A stretch of 64,000 nt of DNA from Komagataeibacter sp. FNDCR2 (GTDB lineage: Bacteria; Pseudomonadota; Alphaproteobacteria; Acetobacterales; Acetobacteraceae). The stretch lies in the NCBI RefSeq assembly GCF_021295395.1, contig NZ_JAIWOU010000001.1, positions 1,305,001 to 1,369,000 on the forward strand, read 5' to 3'. The position numbers and the translations under genes were made by a program. The notes beneath the pieces were generated by a model that was given only the letters and a program-made list of their open reading frames with translations, did not search any database and was not told the DNA's origin. Below, one piece after another: positions 53,684 to 62,079 of the stretch (position 1 is its first letter; the number at the start of each line of letters is the position of its first letter).

Positions 53684-54028
53684 ATGGTTTATCGTATCTA
53701 CCCGCACGAAGGTGCCAGCATTCCCGCAACCGCGCCTGCCGATACACGCGGCAGCGGCAGCCATGGCGGCCACGGCAGCCATAGCGGTGGCGCCGAACAT
53801 AACCCGGGCAACTTTGCCCAGGATCCCGAAAGGGCGGCCGAAGCAGGACGCAAGGGCGGCCAGCAAAGCGGCGGCAATTTCGCCAAGGATCCGCAGCGGG
53901 CATCCGAAGCTGGTCACAAGGGTGGGCAGCACAGCTCGGGCAACTTTGCCCAGGACCCGCAGCGCGCCGCCGAAGCGGGGCGCAAGGGGGGACAGCACAG
54001 CCACGATCATGACCACGACAAGGGCTGA
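53684..54028 (+). CDS. KGG-motif general stress protein with three 22-residue repeats
   Basis: Hydrophilic 114-residue protein with three near-perfect repeats, GNFAxDPxRAxEAGxKGGQ, at residues 42-60, 64-82 and 86-104. This is the KGG/con-10 motif of stress-induced bacterial proteins. A Gly/His/Ser-rich N-terminus and a HDHDHDKG tail may bind metal or stay disordered. Such proteins accumulate in desiccation, osmotic or stationary stress. Duplication of the repeats is visible at DNA level too. Confidence 0.85.
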   Translation: MVYRIYPHEGASIPATAPADTRGSGSHGGHGSHSGGAEHNPGNFAQDPERAAEAGRKGGQQSGGNFAKDPQRASEAGHKGGQHSSGNFAQDPQRAAEAGRKGGQHSHDHDHDKG

Positions 54029-54255
54029 CTTCCGGTGGGCGGAACCTGCAAAGGTTCCGCCCTACCGCAATGCAGGACAATTGAAAAAAGAAAACTGCTT
54101 TACGCAGGCATTCCGCCGGATACCATGAATAAAATTTGCATAGGAAATGAAAATATAATTCCGGGCACCCCTGTAGCGGATTATGTATTCGTGCATGTTT
54201 TTATGGTGTCCAGCTTCCTGTTAATGCAACCATCACGCATGGGGAGTAATAACAA

Positions 54256-54789
54256 ATGAATAAAAGCATAATTGCAATACTGGGGCTGGCAGCCTGCATG
54301 TCCGTACCCGCCATGGCGCAGTCGATCCCGGAAAAGAGTGGCATCAACTCCCTTATGGGTGTTGCGTCCCGCACGGCTGATTTTATCAAGATCGCCACGA
54401 TCAGCGATATGTTTGAAATCCAGTCCAGTGAAATCGCGCAGCAGAACCATGACCCGGCGCTAACCGCGTTCGCGGCGCGGATGATCGAGGATCACAAGAA
54501 AACCTCCGCATCGCTCAAGGATATCGTCCAGAGCAACAACCTGCAGGCGGACCAGCCCACCAACCTCGATACAAACCATCAGGACATGCTGGATAAACTC
54601 AAAACGCTGCATGGGCATGATTTTAGCCTGCAATACCGCTCGGACCAGATTTCAGGCCATGAAGACGCCGTATCCCTGTTCCGCCGTTACGCCGAAGGGG
54701 GCGACAACGCGGCATTGAAAAGCTGGGCCGCCCATACCCTTCCCACACTTGAAAACCATCTGAAAATGGCGCGTTCGCTGCCACAGTAA
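54256..54789 (+). CDS. DUF4142 exported protein
   Basis: A signal peptide (IAILGLAACMSVPAMAQ, residues 1-22) precedes an alpha-helical ferritin-like DUF4142 domain: TADFIKIATISDMFEIQSSEIAQ, HDPALTAFAARMIEDHKKTSASL and AHTLPTLENHLKMA. Family members are periplasmic and associated with stress or envelope maintenance, with no known activity. GGGGAG precedes the ATG. It continues the run of small stress-type genes after the KGG protein. Confidence 0.88.
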   Translation: MNKSIIAILGLAACMSVPAMAQSIPEKSGINSLMGVASRTADFIKIATISDMFEIQSSEIAQQNHDPALTAFAARMIEDHKKTSASLKDIVQSNNLQADQPTNLDTNHQDMLDKLKTLHGHDFSLQYRSDQISGHEDAVSLFRRYAEGGDNAALKSWAAHTLPTLENHLKMARSLPQ

Positions 54790-54792
54790 GAG

Positions 54793-54862
54793 GGTGCTTC
54801 AAAAGTTCCGGACCCGGGCATACGCAGCCCCCGGCCACGACCGACGTGTGTTTTGAAGCACC
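54793..54862. repeat. 12-base inverted repeat after the DUF4142 gene
   Basis: GGTGCTTCAAAA at 54793-54804 and its exact complement TTTTGAAGCACC at 54851-54862, with a GC-rich 46-base middle. It could form a long hairpin as terminator or mark a small mobile element end. It is distinct from the AAGCTT repeat family. Confidence 0.55.
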
Positions 54863-54984
54863 GAAGCAAAGCGCCCCGGCGGGCGTAACGGGGTGGAAAA
54901 ACGCACGTCGGATCGCCACACGGGCAGGCTTTTGAAACAGTCTCCGATCCGTCCTTCATGGTGCATGGCGCCCGGACATGGCCA

Positions 54985-56064
54985 TCATGTCCGCAGCACG
55001 GACGCCGCGACCGGCTGCGGCCAGACATCATCACGTGCGATACGCCCGGCCGATATGTCGAGCGCGCAGTTCATGACAATAGGCGCCGCACCCTCCGGTA
55101 TCACCGTTTCAAAACGCAGGCCCTGCGTGCCGGTACCTGTCATGAAATCATATGTGCCAAGCTTCCCGCGCGTCTGGCGCAACCATGCCATGGCGCCCCC
55201 ACGGTCGGGCAGGAGGCGAATGTCGGATGGGCGTATGAGAACATCTGCCCCGCCATCGGGCACGGGGGTGGCAAAGGCGTGAATATCCGGCAGATCGGCA
55301 ATGAACAGCCCGTGTTCGACCCGGCCGGGAATGCGGATTACATCCCCCGTGAATTCCATGACAAAGGGACTGGCCGGTTTTTCCTCCAGTTGCTGCACCG
55401 TGCCGGCCTGCACAATGCGCCCGTGGCGCATCAGCGCGATCGTATCCGCCAGTTCGGTCGCTTCCTGGCGGTCATGGGTCACAAGGATGGTGGTCAGCCC
55501 GAGACGTTCATGCAGGTCGCGCAGCCAGCCCCTGATCTGCCTGCGCACAAGCGGGTCAAGCGCGCCAAAGGGTTCATCCAGCAGCAGCACGCGCGGCCCT
55601 GTTGCCAGGGCGCGCGCCAGTGCGACACGCTGGCGCTGCCCGCCGGAAAGCTGGTGCGGGTAGCGCCCGCCCACCCCCGGAAGCTGCATGAGTTCCAGAA
55701 GTTCTTCAACCCGGCTGGAAATTTCCGCCCTGCCCGGCCGGGTGCGCCGTGGCCGGATGGACAGGCCGAAACCGATATTGTCCGCCACATTCATATGCGC
55801 GAACAGCGCATAATGCTGGAACACGAACCCGATGTTACGCACCCGCGCCTCCATCTGGTCCACGCGCGCGCCATCAATGGCTACCTGCCCGCCCTGATGC
55901 GCGTCCAGCCCCGCGATGATACGCAGCAGTGATGTCTTGCCCGCACCCGATGGGCCAACCAGCGCGGTAAAGCTGCCATCCGCCACCGTAAGGGAGACAT
56001 CATCGACAATAGGCCGCCCGTTCTGCGGGCTGACACGGGTGATATGGTCCAGTTTCACGCTCAT
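54985..56064 (-). CDS. cysA: Sulfate/thiosulfate ABC transporter ATPase (CysA)
   Basis: ATP-hydrolysing subunit of the sulfate importer, 359 residues. Walker A GPSGAGKTSLLRIIAG, signature LSGGQRQRVALARALA, Walker B VLLLDEPFGALD and the switch His in TILVTHDR are all present. The C-terminal ~100 residues form the regulatory domain typical of CysA (VLIRPSDIRLL). It is the last gene of a five-gene minus-strand operon: porin, cysP, cysT, cysW, cysA, with 4-base overlaps between the last three. Confidence 0.95.
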   Translation of the reverse strand: MSVKLDHITRVSPQNGRPIVDDVSLTVADGSFTALVGPSGAGKTSLLRIIAGLDAHQGGQVAIDGARVDQMEARVRNIGFVFQHYALFAHMNVADNIGFGLSIRPRRTRPGRAEISSRVEELLELMQLPGVGGRYPHQLSGGQRQRVALARALATGPRVLLLDEPFGALDPLVRRQIRGWLRDLHERLGLTTILVTHDRQEATELADTIALMRHGRIVQAGTVQQLEEKPASPFVMEFTGDVIRIPGRVEHGLFIADLPDIHAFATPVPDGGADVLIRPSDIRLLPDRGGAMAWLRQTRGKLGTYDFMTGTGTQGLRFETVIPEGAAPIVMNCALDISAGRIARDDVWPQPVAASVLRT

Positions 56065-56864
56065 GCGACCGTTTCCATTCCGCCATGACGGCGTTCGACA
56101 ATATTGCGGGCAATCACGACTGTAATGGCCATAAGGGCCAGAAGCGCGGCCATCGTGAACGCGGCGACCGTCTGGTAGCCATTATACAGGGTCTCGATAT
56201 GCAGCGGCATGGTTTCCGTCAGGCCGGGAATATGACCCGATACAACCGAAACGGCGCCGAATTCACCCATCGCGCGCGCGGTGGTCAGCAACACCCCCGA
56301 TACAAGCGCCATCCGCGCGCCGGGCAGTGTCACATGCCACAGGACCTGCCACAGCCCCGCACCCAGCATGACCGCCGCTTCCTCGGCTTCGCGCCCGTTA
56401 TGGGCCAGCATCGGCATAAGGGTGCGCGTGACATAGGGAAAGGTGACGAACAGCGTGGCCAGCACCATACCCGGCGGCGCGAACATGATGGGATAACCCC
56501 ACTGCTCCAATATTTTACCCCACCATCCCTGTGTCCCGAAAACCAGCAGCCAGATCAGGCCACTCACGACAGGCGAGACGCTGAGTGGCAGTTCAATCAG
56601 TACGATCAGCACCCCCCGGCCGGGAAAGCGGAACTGTGACAGCGTCCATGCCGCCATGATCCCGAACCCCGTATTGATCAGAACGGTCAGCCCCGTCACC
56701 ATAATGGTAAGCCGTATGGCCGACAGCGCATCCGGGTCGGCAAACGTGGCCAGCGTGGCACCCGGCCCATGGGAAAGCGCCATGACAAAAACCAGCACCG
56801 GCGGCGGAATGACCATGATCCCGACAAGCAGGTAAACGGCGCTGGCGAACATGAAGCGTGTCAT
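56061..56864 (-). CDS. cysW: Sulfate ABC transporter permease (CysW)
   Basis: Inner-membrane permease with six helices. It has the inner-membrane EAA-type loop REAEEAAVMLGAGLWQVLWHVTLPGAR, and the CysW-type GAVSVVSGHIPGLTETMPLHIETLYNGY region. I chose the ATG at 56864 because an AAGGGGG site sits 8 bases upstream; a second ATG at 56882 overlaps the cysT stop. It pairs with CysT to form the channel and with CysA for energy. Confidence 0.93.
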   Translation of the reverse strand: MTRFMFASAVYLLVGIMVIPPPVLVFVMALSHGPGATLATFADPDALSAIRLTIMVTGLTVLINTGFGIMAAWTLSQFRFPGRGVLIVLIELPLSVSPVVSGLIWLLVFGTQGWWGKILEQWGYPIMFAPPGMVLATLFVTFPYVTRTLMPMLAHNGREAEEAAVMLGAGLWQVLWHVTLPGARMALVSGVLLTTARAMGEFGAVSVVSGHIPGLTETMPLHIETLYNGYQTVAAFTMAALLALMAITVVIARNIVERRHGGMETVA

Positions 56865-56878
56865 CGTGGTTTCCCCCT

Positions 56879-57748
56879 TCATGCCCTGCCGTGCGACAGG
56901 TGACGGCGCAGCATGCTGATGACGGCAAGTGAAAGCAGCGAGAGCATGACAAGCGCCAGCCCGATCAGCGTGGCCCCGCGCGTGTCATATTCCTGCAGGC
57001 GGATGACAATCAGCAACGGTGCGATTTCGGTATGAAAGGGCTGGTTCCCCGCAATGAAGATGACGGAACCATATTCCCCCATGCCCCGGGCGAAGGCCAT
57101 GCCGAAAGCCGTGACCAACGCCGGATAGAGTGCGGGCAGGATCACACGCCCCACCACCTGCATGCGGCTGGCCCCCAGTACCTCGGCGGCTTCTTCCACA
57201 TCACGCGGCAGGTTGCGCAGCACGGGCGCGACCGTACGCACCACAAAGGGCAGACCGATAAACATGAGGGCAAGAATGATCCCCGCCCGTGTATAGGCCA
57301 CGTGCAGCCCCACCCATGCCAGCGGCCCCCCGATCCATCCGTTGGTGGCGTACAGTGTCGCCATGGCGATGCCGACCACGGCGGTTGGCAGGGCGAAGGG
57401 CAGTTCGACCAGCATGTCGATCACGCGCCGCCCCGGAATGTCGGACCGCACCAGCGCCCACGCAATCAGCAGCCCCGGCGCGAGATCCCCCAGCGCGGCG
57501 ATCAGGGCCGAGCAGAAACTGACACGCAGGGCGGCCAGTATCCGCCCGTCATGCACCGCATTGACAATGGCGCGCATCCCTTCATGCACGCCCTCGCTCC
57601 ATGGACGGGCCAGCAGGGCTGTCAGCGGGAGCACGACCATCACGCCAAGCCAGAACAGGGTCAGCCCCAGCCCGGGCGCGAAGCCCGGCAGCGCATCACG
57701 CCGTCGGCGCCGGACCAGACGCCCGGACAAGGCACGCAGGGCCGTCAT
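56879..57748 (-). CDS. cysT: Sulfate ABC transporter permease (CysT/CysU)
   Basis: Partner permease of 289 residues with six helices. Family blocks: VELPFALPTAVVGIAMATLYATNGWIGG, the EAA-type loop RDVEEAAEVLGASRMQVVGRVILPALYPALVTAFGMAFARGMGEYGSV (shown here as positions about 170-215), and GNQPFHTEIAPLLIVIRL. Its end overlaps the cysW region and its start overlaps the end of cysP by four bases. Confidence 0.93.
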   Translation of the reverse strand: MTALRALSGRLVRRRRRDALPGFAPGLGLTLFWLGVMVVLPLTALLARPWSEGVHEGMRAIVNAVHDGRILAALRVSFCSALIAALGDLAPGLLIAWALVRSDIPGRRVIDMLVELPFALPTAVVGIAMATLYATNGWIGGPLAWVGLHVAYTRAGIILALMFIGLPFVVRTVAPVLRNLPRDVEEAAEVLGASRMQVVGRVILPALYPALVTAFGMAFARGMGEYGSVIFIAGNQPFHTEIAPLLIVIRLQEYDTRGATLIGLALVMLSLLSLAVISMLRRHLSHGRA

Positions 57749-58770
57749 TTTGTATAGATGCTGTCAAAGATGCCGCCATCGGCGAAGTGGTCTTTCTGTA
57801 CTTTGGTCCACCCCCCGAGACTGGCAATGTCAAATGTATTCACATCCGGGAAGCGATCGCGGTTCTGCGCCAGAATGGCGGGGTCAACCGGACGGAAGTA
57901 GTGGCGTGCGCCGATCTCCTGCCCTGCCGGGCTGAACAGGAATTCCACATAGGCCCGTGCGATCTCCGTCGTGCCATGCGCGCTGGCGTTTCGGTCAACC
58001 ACCGCGACGGGTGGCTCCGCCAGGATCGTGACAGGCGGCACCACGATATCGAATTTGTCCGGCCCGATCTCACGCGCGGCCAGCAGGGCTTCGTCCTCCC
58101 ACGCCAGCAGGACGTCCCCCAGCCCGCGCTGGACAAAACTGTTCGTGGCGCCACGCGCGCCCGTATCCAGCACCGGCACATGCCCGAACAGGGATTTGAG
58201 GTACGCGCGCGCGCTGTCCGGCGTGCCGCCGGGCTGCCTGAGCGCCCAGCCCCAGGCCGCGAGATAGTTCCAGCGCGCACCGCCCGATGTCTTGGGGTTG
58301 GGGGTGATGACCTGCACCCCGTCACGCAGCAGGTCGGGCCAGTCGCGGATGTTTTTGGGGTTCCCCTTGCGCACCAGAAACACGATGGTGCTGGTGAACG
58401 GGGTTGAATTATGCGGCAGGCGTTTTTGCCAGTCCAATGACAACAGCCCGTTTTGCGCCAGGATATCAATATCGTAAGCCAGACCAAGGGTTACGATATC
58501 CGCGGGCGCGCCCTCCAGCACCGAACGCGCCTGAGCACCCGACCCACCATGGGATGTACGGATCTGGACCGGGCCGCCCCCATGCGCCTGCGCCCATGCG
58601 CGGGAAAAATCGCGGTCGATTTCCTGATAGAGTTCGCGCGTCGGGTCATAGGAAACATTCAGCAGCGTGGTGGCCGCCCATGCCCGCATCGGGTGCAGGA
58701 ACGAGGCGGCCCCGGCTGCGAACGTCAACTTGAATAACTGGCGGCGGGTGGAAGAAAATATTTCAGACAT
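57745..58770 (-). CDS. cysP: Sulfate/thiosulfate-binding periplasmic protein (CysP/Sbp)
   Basis: Solute-binding protein of about 341 residues that delivers sulfate to the CysTWA transporter. It starts at 58770 with an RRQLFKLTF signal of Tat-like form. SYDPTRELYQEIDRDF, the HGGSGAQARSVLEGAPADIV ligand loop and NPKTSGGARWNYLAAW are typical of Sbp/CysP. AGGGA lies about 9 bases before the ATG. The porin gene ends 64 bases upstream on the same strand. Confidence 0.94.
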   Translation of the reverse strand: MSEIFSSTRRQLFKLTFAAGAASFLHPMRAWAATTLLNVSYDPTRELYQEIDRDFSRAWAQAHGGGPVQIRTSHGGSGAQARSVLEGAPADIVTLGLAYDIDILAQNGLLSLDWQKRLPHNSTPFTSTIVFLVRKGNPKNIRDWPDLLRDGVQVITPNPKTSGGARWNYLAAWGWALRQPGGTPDSARAYLKSLFGHVPVLDTGARGATNSFVQRGLGDVLLAWEDEALLAAREIGPDKFDIVVPPVTILAEPPVAVVDRNASAHGTTEIARAYVEFLFSPAGQEIGARHYFRPVDPAILAQNRDRFPDVNTFDIASLGGWTKVQKDHFADGGIFDSIYTK

Positions 58771-58833
58771 GGAATATCGTCCCTGATTTTGTAAATACTG
58801 GCCCCGCATGGGGCAGGATATGGCAGTAAAGGT

Positions 58834-60510
58834 TCAGAAAGACGCCTGGATACGCCCGACGACAGCATTGCCGTCCCGGCCCAGCACGTTGATGGCCTGG
58901 TTCGACCCGCCGGTGGTCCGGCTGATGATGAAGCGTTCATAATCGAGCATGAATCTGACATGCCGGTTGGGATACCAGTTCAGGCCTGCTTCCCATGCCG
59001 TCTGCTGGTTCCCGTTAATGCCGGGGCCACCCTGGCCGGGAACGTCATTCAGGTCCGTCACACTCCACCGGCCGGACAGTTCCAGCGCGCCCCAATGGTT
59101 ATGCGCGGGGTCAAAGTCCTTTTCGACACCCGGCGTCGTGAAGGCAGCGATCTTTGAGTTATATCCACGCGGTTTGCCGAACAGCGTGTAATTGGCCGCT
59201 ACGTACCAGCCATCAAACCCAAGGGAGGGCAACGGATCCACGCCGGAATGATCGCGCTGGACACCAACATGGTAGTACTGCCCCTTCAGCAGGAAACGCC
59301 GCCAGCGAAGCGCCAGTTCCGGCCCCGCGGCCCAGATCTGCGCCACATTGGTCAAGGCCCCGGAGCTTAGCAGCGAAGTCTCACCCAGCGGTACCTCGGT
59401 GTTATCGCTGAAGGTGTACTGGCGGCCCTTGGAGTTTTCATTGACCTTGAACGCGGTGGTGGCGCTTCCGCCTACGTAAAGGTCAATGTCCCTGCTGACA
59501 TACGGACGGCCCGCCACACGCAGCACCCCGCCGGTCTGGCTGTCCGTGATCGTCGTGTCCTTGCTGCGATCCCCGAATTTCTGCCCGGTGAAGTAACCGG
59601 CCACAAGCCAGCGATCCTCGTAATGTTCGCCGCCGATGCTGAAGCGCGCCACGCCACCGGCAATGTTACGCACCAGATCCACGATGGTGGGGCGTTCTAG
59701 GAATTCGAAAGCCCCCGAACGTTCGGCGCTTTCTTCATCCCCACGCGGCTGGAAGTAACCAACCGTCAGCGTTGTATGCTTCAGCCCCGTATAATTCAGG
59801 TTGGCCTCGAACAGCCCGACCGTGCCATCGACGGAACTGGAGCCGAAATCAGGCGTCACGTTCGCGACCCAGTCCTTGTAACGCCAGGTGAAATACAACC
59901 GCAGCCTGCGGGCATTTTCCGTCAGGTTGTTGAAATTGCCCTTGGTCTCGCCCGGTTTCGGGCCGCTTCCCATGAAGCCGCCAATATCCTCCTGCGCCAG
60001 CAGGCCGACGGAGAAGCTGTAGGCCTGGTCATCGGATGCGATGGTGGGGCGACCGGACGGGAAGCCGATGCGCATACCGCCGATATGCACGCTCTCATCC
60101 TTTTCCGACGCCGCCTTGAATTCGGCCCAGGACGGGATCGGCCCCTCGGAAAGGGCGGTGCGTGTTTCGGAATCGGTGCGCGGACCGTGCGGCTGGGATG
60201 CGCCTTCAACGTCACCGATAACAGGCAGCGGACCCGTCCACGGGGCAGGCTGCGCGGCTGCGCGGGCAACCTGCTGGCGCCGTGTGGCCAGGGCGGATGT
60301 GCGCAGCGCGCCCGGTCCCTCGTCACGCAGGACCCGGGCCCTGAGCTGCTGGATTTCGCCCGTCATCTGGCGTCGCATCTCCAGCATTTCGCGACGCAGG
60401 GCGATGATCGACTCATCCTGCGAAGCGGCCATGGCCAGGGAGGGGCAGATGGTCGCGGAAACCACGGCGCTGAATGCCAGAATGCGTCGACTGCCAAATT
60501 TCACGACCAT
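58834..60510 (-). CDS. Outer-membrane porin of the OprP/OprO type with N-terminal coiled coil
   Basis: Outer-membrane channel of about 558 residues. Signal peptide near residues 1-30 (ILAFSAVVSATICPSLAMA); then a short coiled-coil-like helix (IIALRREMLEMRRQMTGEIQQL), usual in OprP-type or trimeric porins; then a beta-rich barrel ending in Phe (VGRIQASF). Repeats such as FSIGGEHYEDRWLVAGYFTGQ fit the phosphate-selective porin family. Its lead position before the sulfate ABC genes suggests it passes sulfate or sulfonates rather than phosphate. I chose ATG 60510; an earlier GTG is possible. Confidence 0.82.
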   Translation of the reverse strand: MVVKFGSRRILAFSAVVSATICPSLAMAASQDESIIALRREMLEMRRQMTGEIQQLRARVLRDEGPGALRTSALATRRQQVARAAAQPAPWTGPLPVIGDVEGASQPHGPRTDSETRTALSEGPIPSWAEFKAASEKDESVHIGGMRIGFPSGRPTIASDDQAYSFSVGLLAQEDIGGFMGSGPKPGETKGNFNNLTENARRLRLYFTWRYKDWVANVTPDFGSSSVDGTVGLFEANLNYTGLKHTTLTVGYFQPRGDEESAERSGAFEFLERPTIVDLVRNIAGGVARFSIGGEHYEDRWLVAGYFTGQKFGDRSKDTTITDSQTGGVLRVAGRPYVSRDIDLYVGGSATTAFKVNENSKGRQYTFSDNTEVPLGETSLLSSGALTNVAQIWAAGPELALRWRRFLLKGQYYHVGVQRDHSGVDPLPSLGFDGWYVAANYTLFGKPRGYNSKIAAFTTPGVEKDFDPAHNHWGALELSGRWSVTDLNDVPGQGGPGINGNQQTAWEAGLNWYPNRHVRFMLDYERFIISRTTGGSNQAINVLGRDGNAVVGRIQASF

Positions 60511-61036
60511 TTTTCTTTTTCCCACTTATGGCACGCTCATAAACCACAGCAAATCATGTTTAATTACACATTAACTGCGTGACATCGTGGTTAATTCATC
60601 AGAAACCACTCAGTCAATGGGTGGTTCGGTCCTATTTTATCTCCGCGATAAGTTTAATATTCATTTTGCGAAAGTGAGTCGTATGTACCACACCATATTC
60701 AACGAGAATTTCGTTATTTTAAAAAAAATCCTATATATTATTAATATTTTCAGATAGTTGTGTGACTATACGCCATTCCGCGCCGCTTGATATGCTGCGG
60801 GGCACACCTGATGTGTTCGGACCCGTTTCACGACTGGCGAGCGGGGTATTTCACGTCAAATCGTGATATATTAATTACTACATCACATGCCGTTATTTTA
60901 ATAACGAATATATATCGTGAAATGCAGGGATATCGGCCAACCGCTTCCACCCGGGCCATGACAGGGATGTTTTCTGCACGGATCGCACGGAAATCCCTCC
61001 TCAACCGGGGGATATGCGTGATACGCTGCGCCCGGC
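60511..61036. other. Divergent intergenic region, porin operon / nrtR
   Basis: About 525 bases. 60600-60760 and 60860-60920 are AT-rich and likely hold the porin operon promoter and the nrtR promoter. No gene or recognised operator was found. Confidence 0.45.
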
Positions 61037-61939
61037 ATGACGACCCAGATAATGATCGAACTGATCGCTGTCCTGACCGCGGCGCGGGATGACAGCCCGC
61101 AGGTCATGACAATTGACCACGGCCGCTCATTGCCGTCCGGGCCGCTTGAAAGCACGCACCGTTCCCTTCAGGCCGGGGTGCGCGCATGGGTGGAACGCCA
61201 GACCGGCCACCCGATCGGCCATGTCGAACAGCTCTATACCTTTGCCGATCACGACCGCACGCTGGCCATGGCGCAGGGGCGGATGATCGCCATTTCCTAT
61301 CTCGCCCTGACCCGAAGCCATGCGGGGGAAACCGGCTGGCGGGACTGGTACGACTATTTCCCATGGGAAAATTACAAGGCGGAGGAAGGCCGGGCCTGTC
61401 GCGCCCTGATCGAGCAGCGGCTGCGGCAATGGGTGGCGGGAATGGAGAACACTACCATCCGCGTGCGGCAGTGGCAGCGCTGCACGACGCTGTTCGCCAT
61501 TGGCAACCTGTCGGCATGGAATGACGAACTGGTGCTTCAGCGTTACGAACTGCTGTATGAAGCCGGGCTGGTGGTGGAAGCCGGTTGCCCCCCCGAACAT
61601 GCGGTGCCCGGGCAGGCGATGTATCATGACCACCGCCGCATCCTGGCCACCGGCATGGCGCGGCTGCGTGCAAAGATACGTTACCGCCCGGTCGTGTTTG
61701 AACTGATGGCGGAAGAATTCACGCTTCTGCAACTACAGCGTATGGTGGAAAGCCTGTCGGGTGTCCATATACACAAGCAGAACTTCCGGCGGCTGATCAT
61801 GCAGCAGCAACTGATTGAAGAAACAGGCGCGATGGAGGAACGGACCGGCGGCAGGCCCGCCCGGCTGTTCCGTTTCTGTGGGGAAGTCAGGCAGGCGCGA
61901 CAGATTACGGGCACCAAGGTTCCCCTCGCCCTGCCATAG
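61037..61939 (+). CDS. nrtR: NrtR-family NAD-metabolism regulator (Nudix-related)
   Basis: Transcriptional regulator of 300 residues with an N-terminal Nudix-like domain (residues 5-150; VEQLYTFADHDRT and ISYLALTR typical of the NrtR group, no intact Nudix catalytic box) and a C-terminal winged helix (about 215-290; FTLLQLQRMVESLSGVHIHKQNFRRLI). NrtR senses ADP-ribose-type NAD metabolites and represses NAD genes. It lies directly before nadA-nadB on the same strand, with a palindrome in the gap. The start is at 61037; no strong ribosome site is seen. Confidence 0.88.
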   Translation: MTTQIMIELIAVLTAARDDSPQVMTIDHGRSLPSGPLESTHRSLQAGVRAWVERQTGHPIGHVEQLYTFADHDRTLAMAQGRMIAISYLALTRSHAGETGWRDWYDYFPWENYKAEEGRACRALIEQRLRQWVAGMENTTIRVRQWQRCTTLFAIGNLSAWNDELVLQRYELLYEAGLVVEAGCPPEHAVPGQAMYHDHRRILATGMARLRAKIRYRPVVFELMAEEFTLLQLQRMVESLSGVHIHKQNFRRLIMQQQLIEETGAMEERTGGRPARLFRFCGEVRQARQITGTKVPLALP

Positions 61940-62026
61940 GCACCGGGTAGCAGACCCCACGAAAATCCTGATTGACAAACAGGCTGTTTCGCTTTGGAAG
62001 TGTCGGGTCGGCCCCTGTCAGGCGGC

Positions 62027-62047
62027 TTATACTCAATATGAGCATAA
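62027..62047. promoter_or_regulatory. Palindromic operator candidate for NrtR before nadA
   Basis: TTATACTC-N5-GAGCATAA, 7 of 8 pairs match (one mismatch). It overlaps a possible -10 (TATACT) and lies 33 bases before the nadA start. The length and AT-rich arms suit a winged-helix dimer such as the adjacent NrtR. Confidence 0.55.
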
Positions 62048-62079
62048 ACCTCTGGCGGGAATGGGAAGGAAGAATGACC

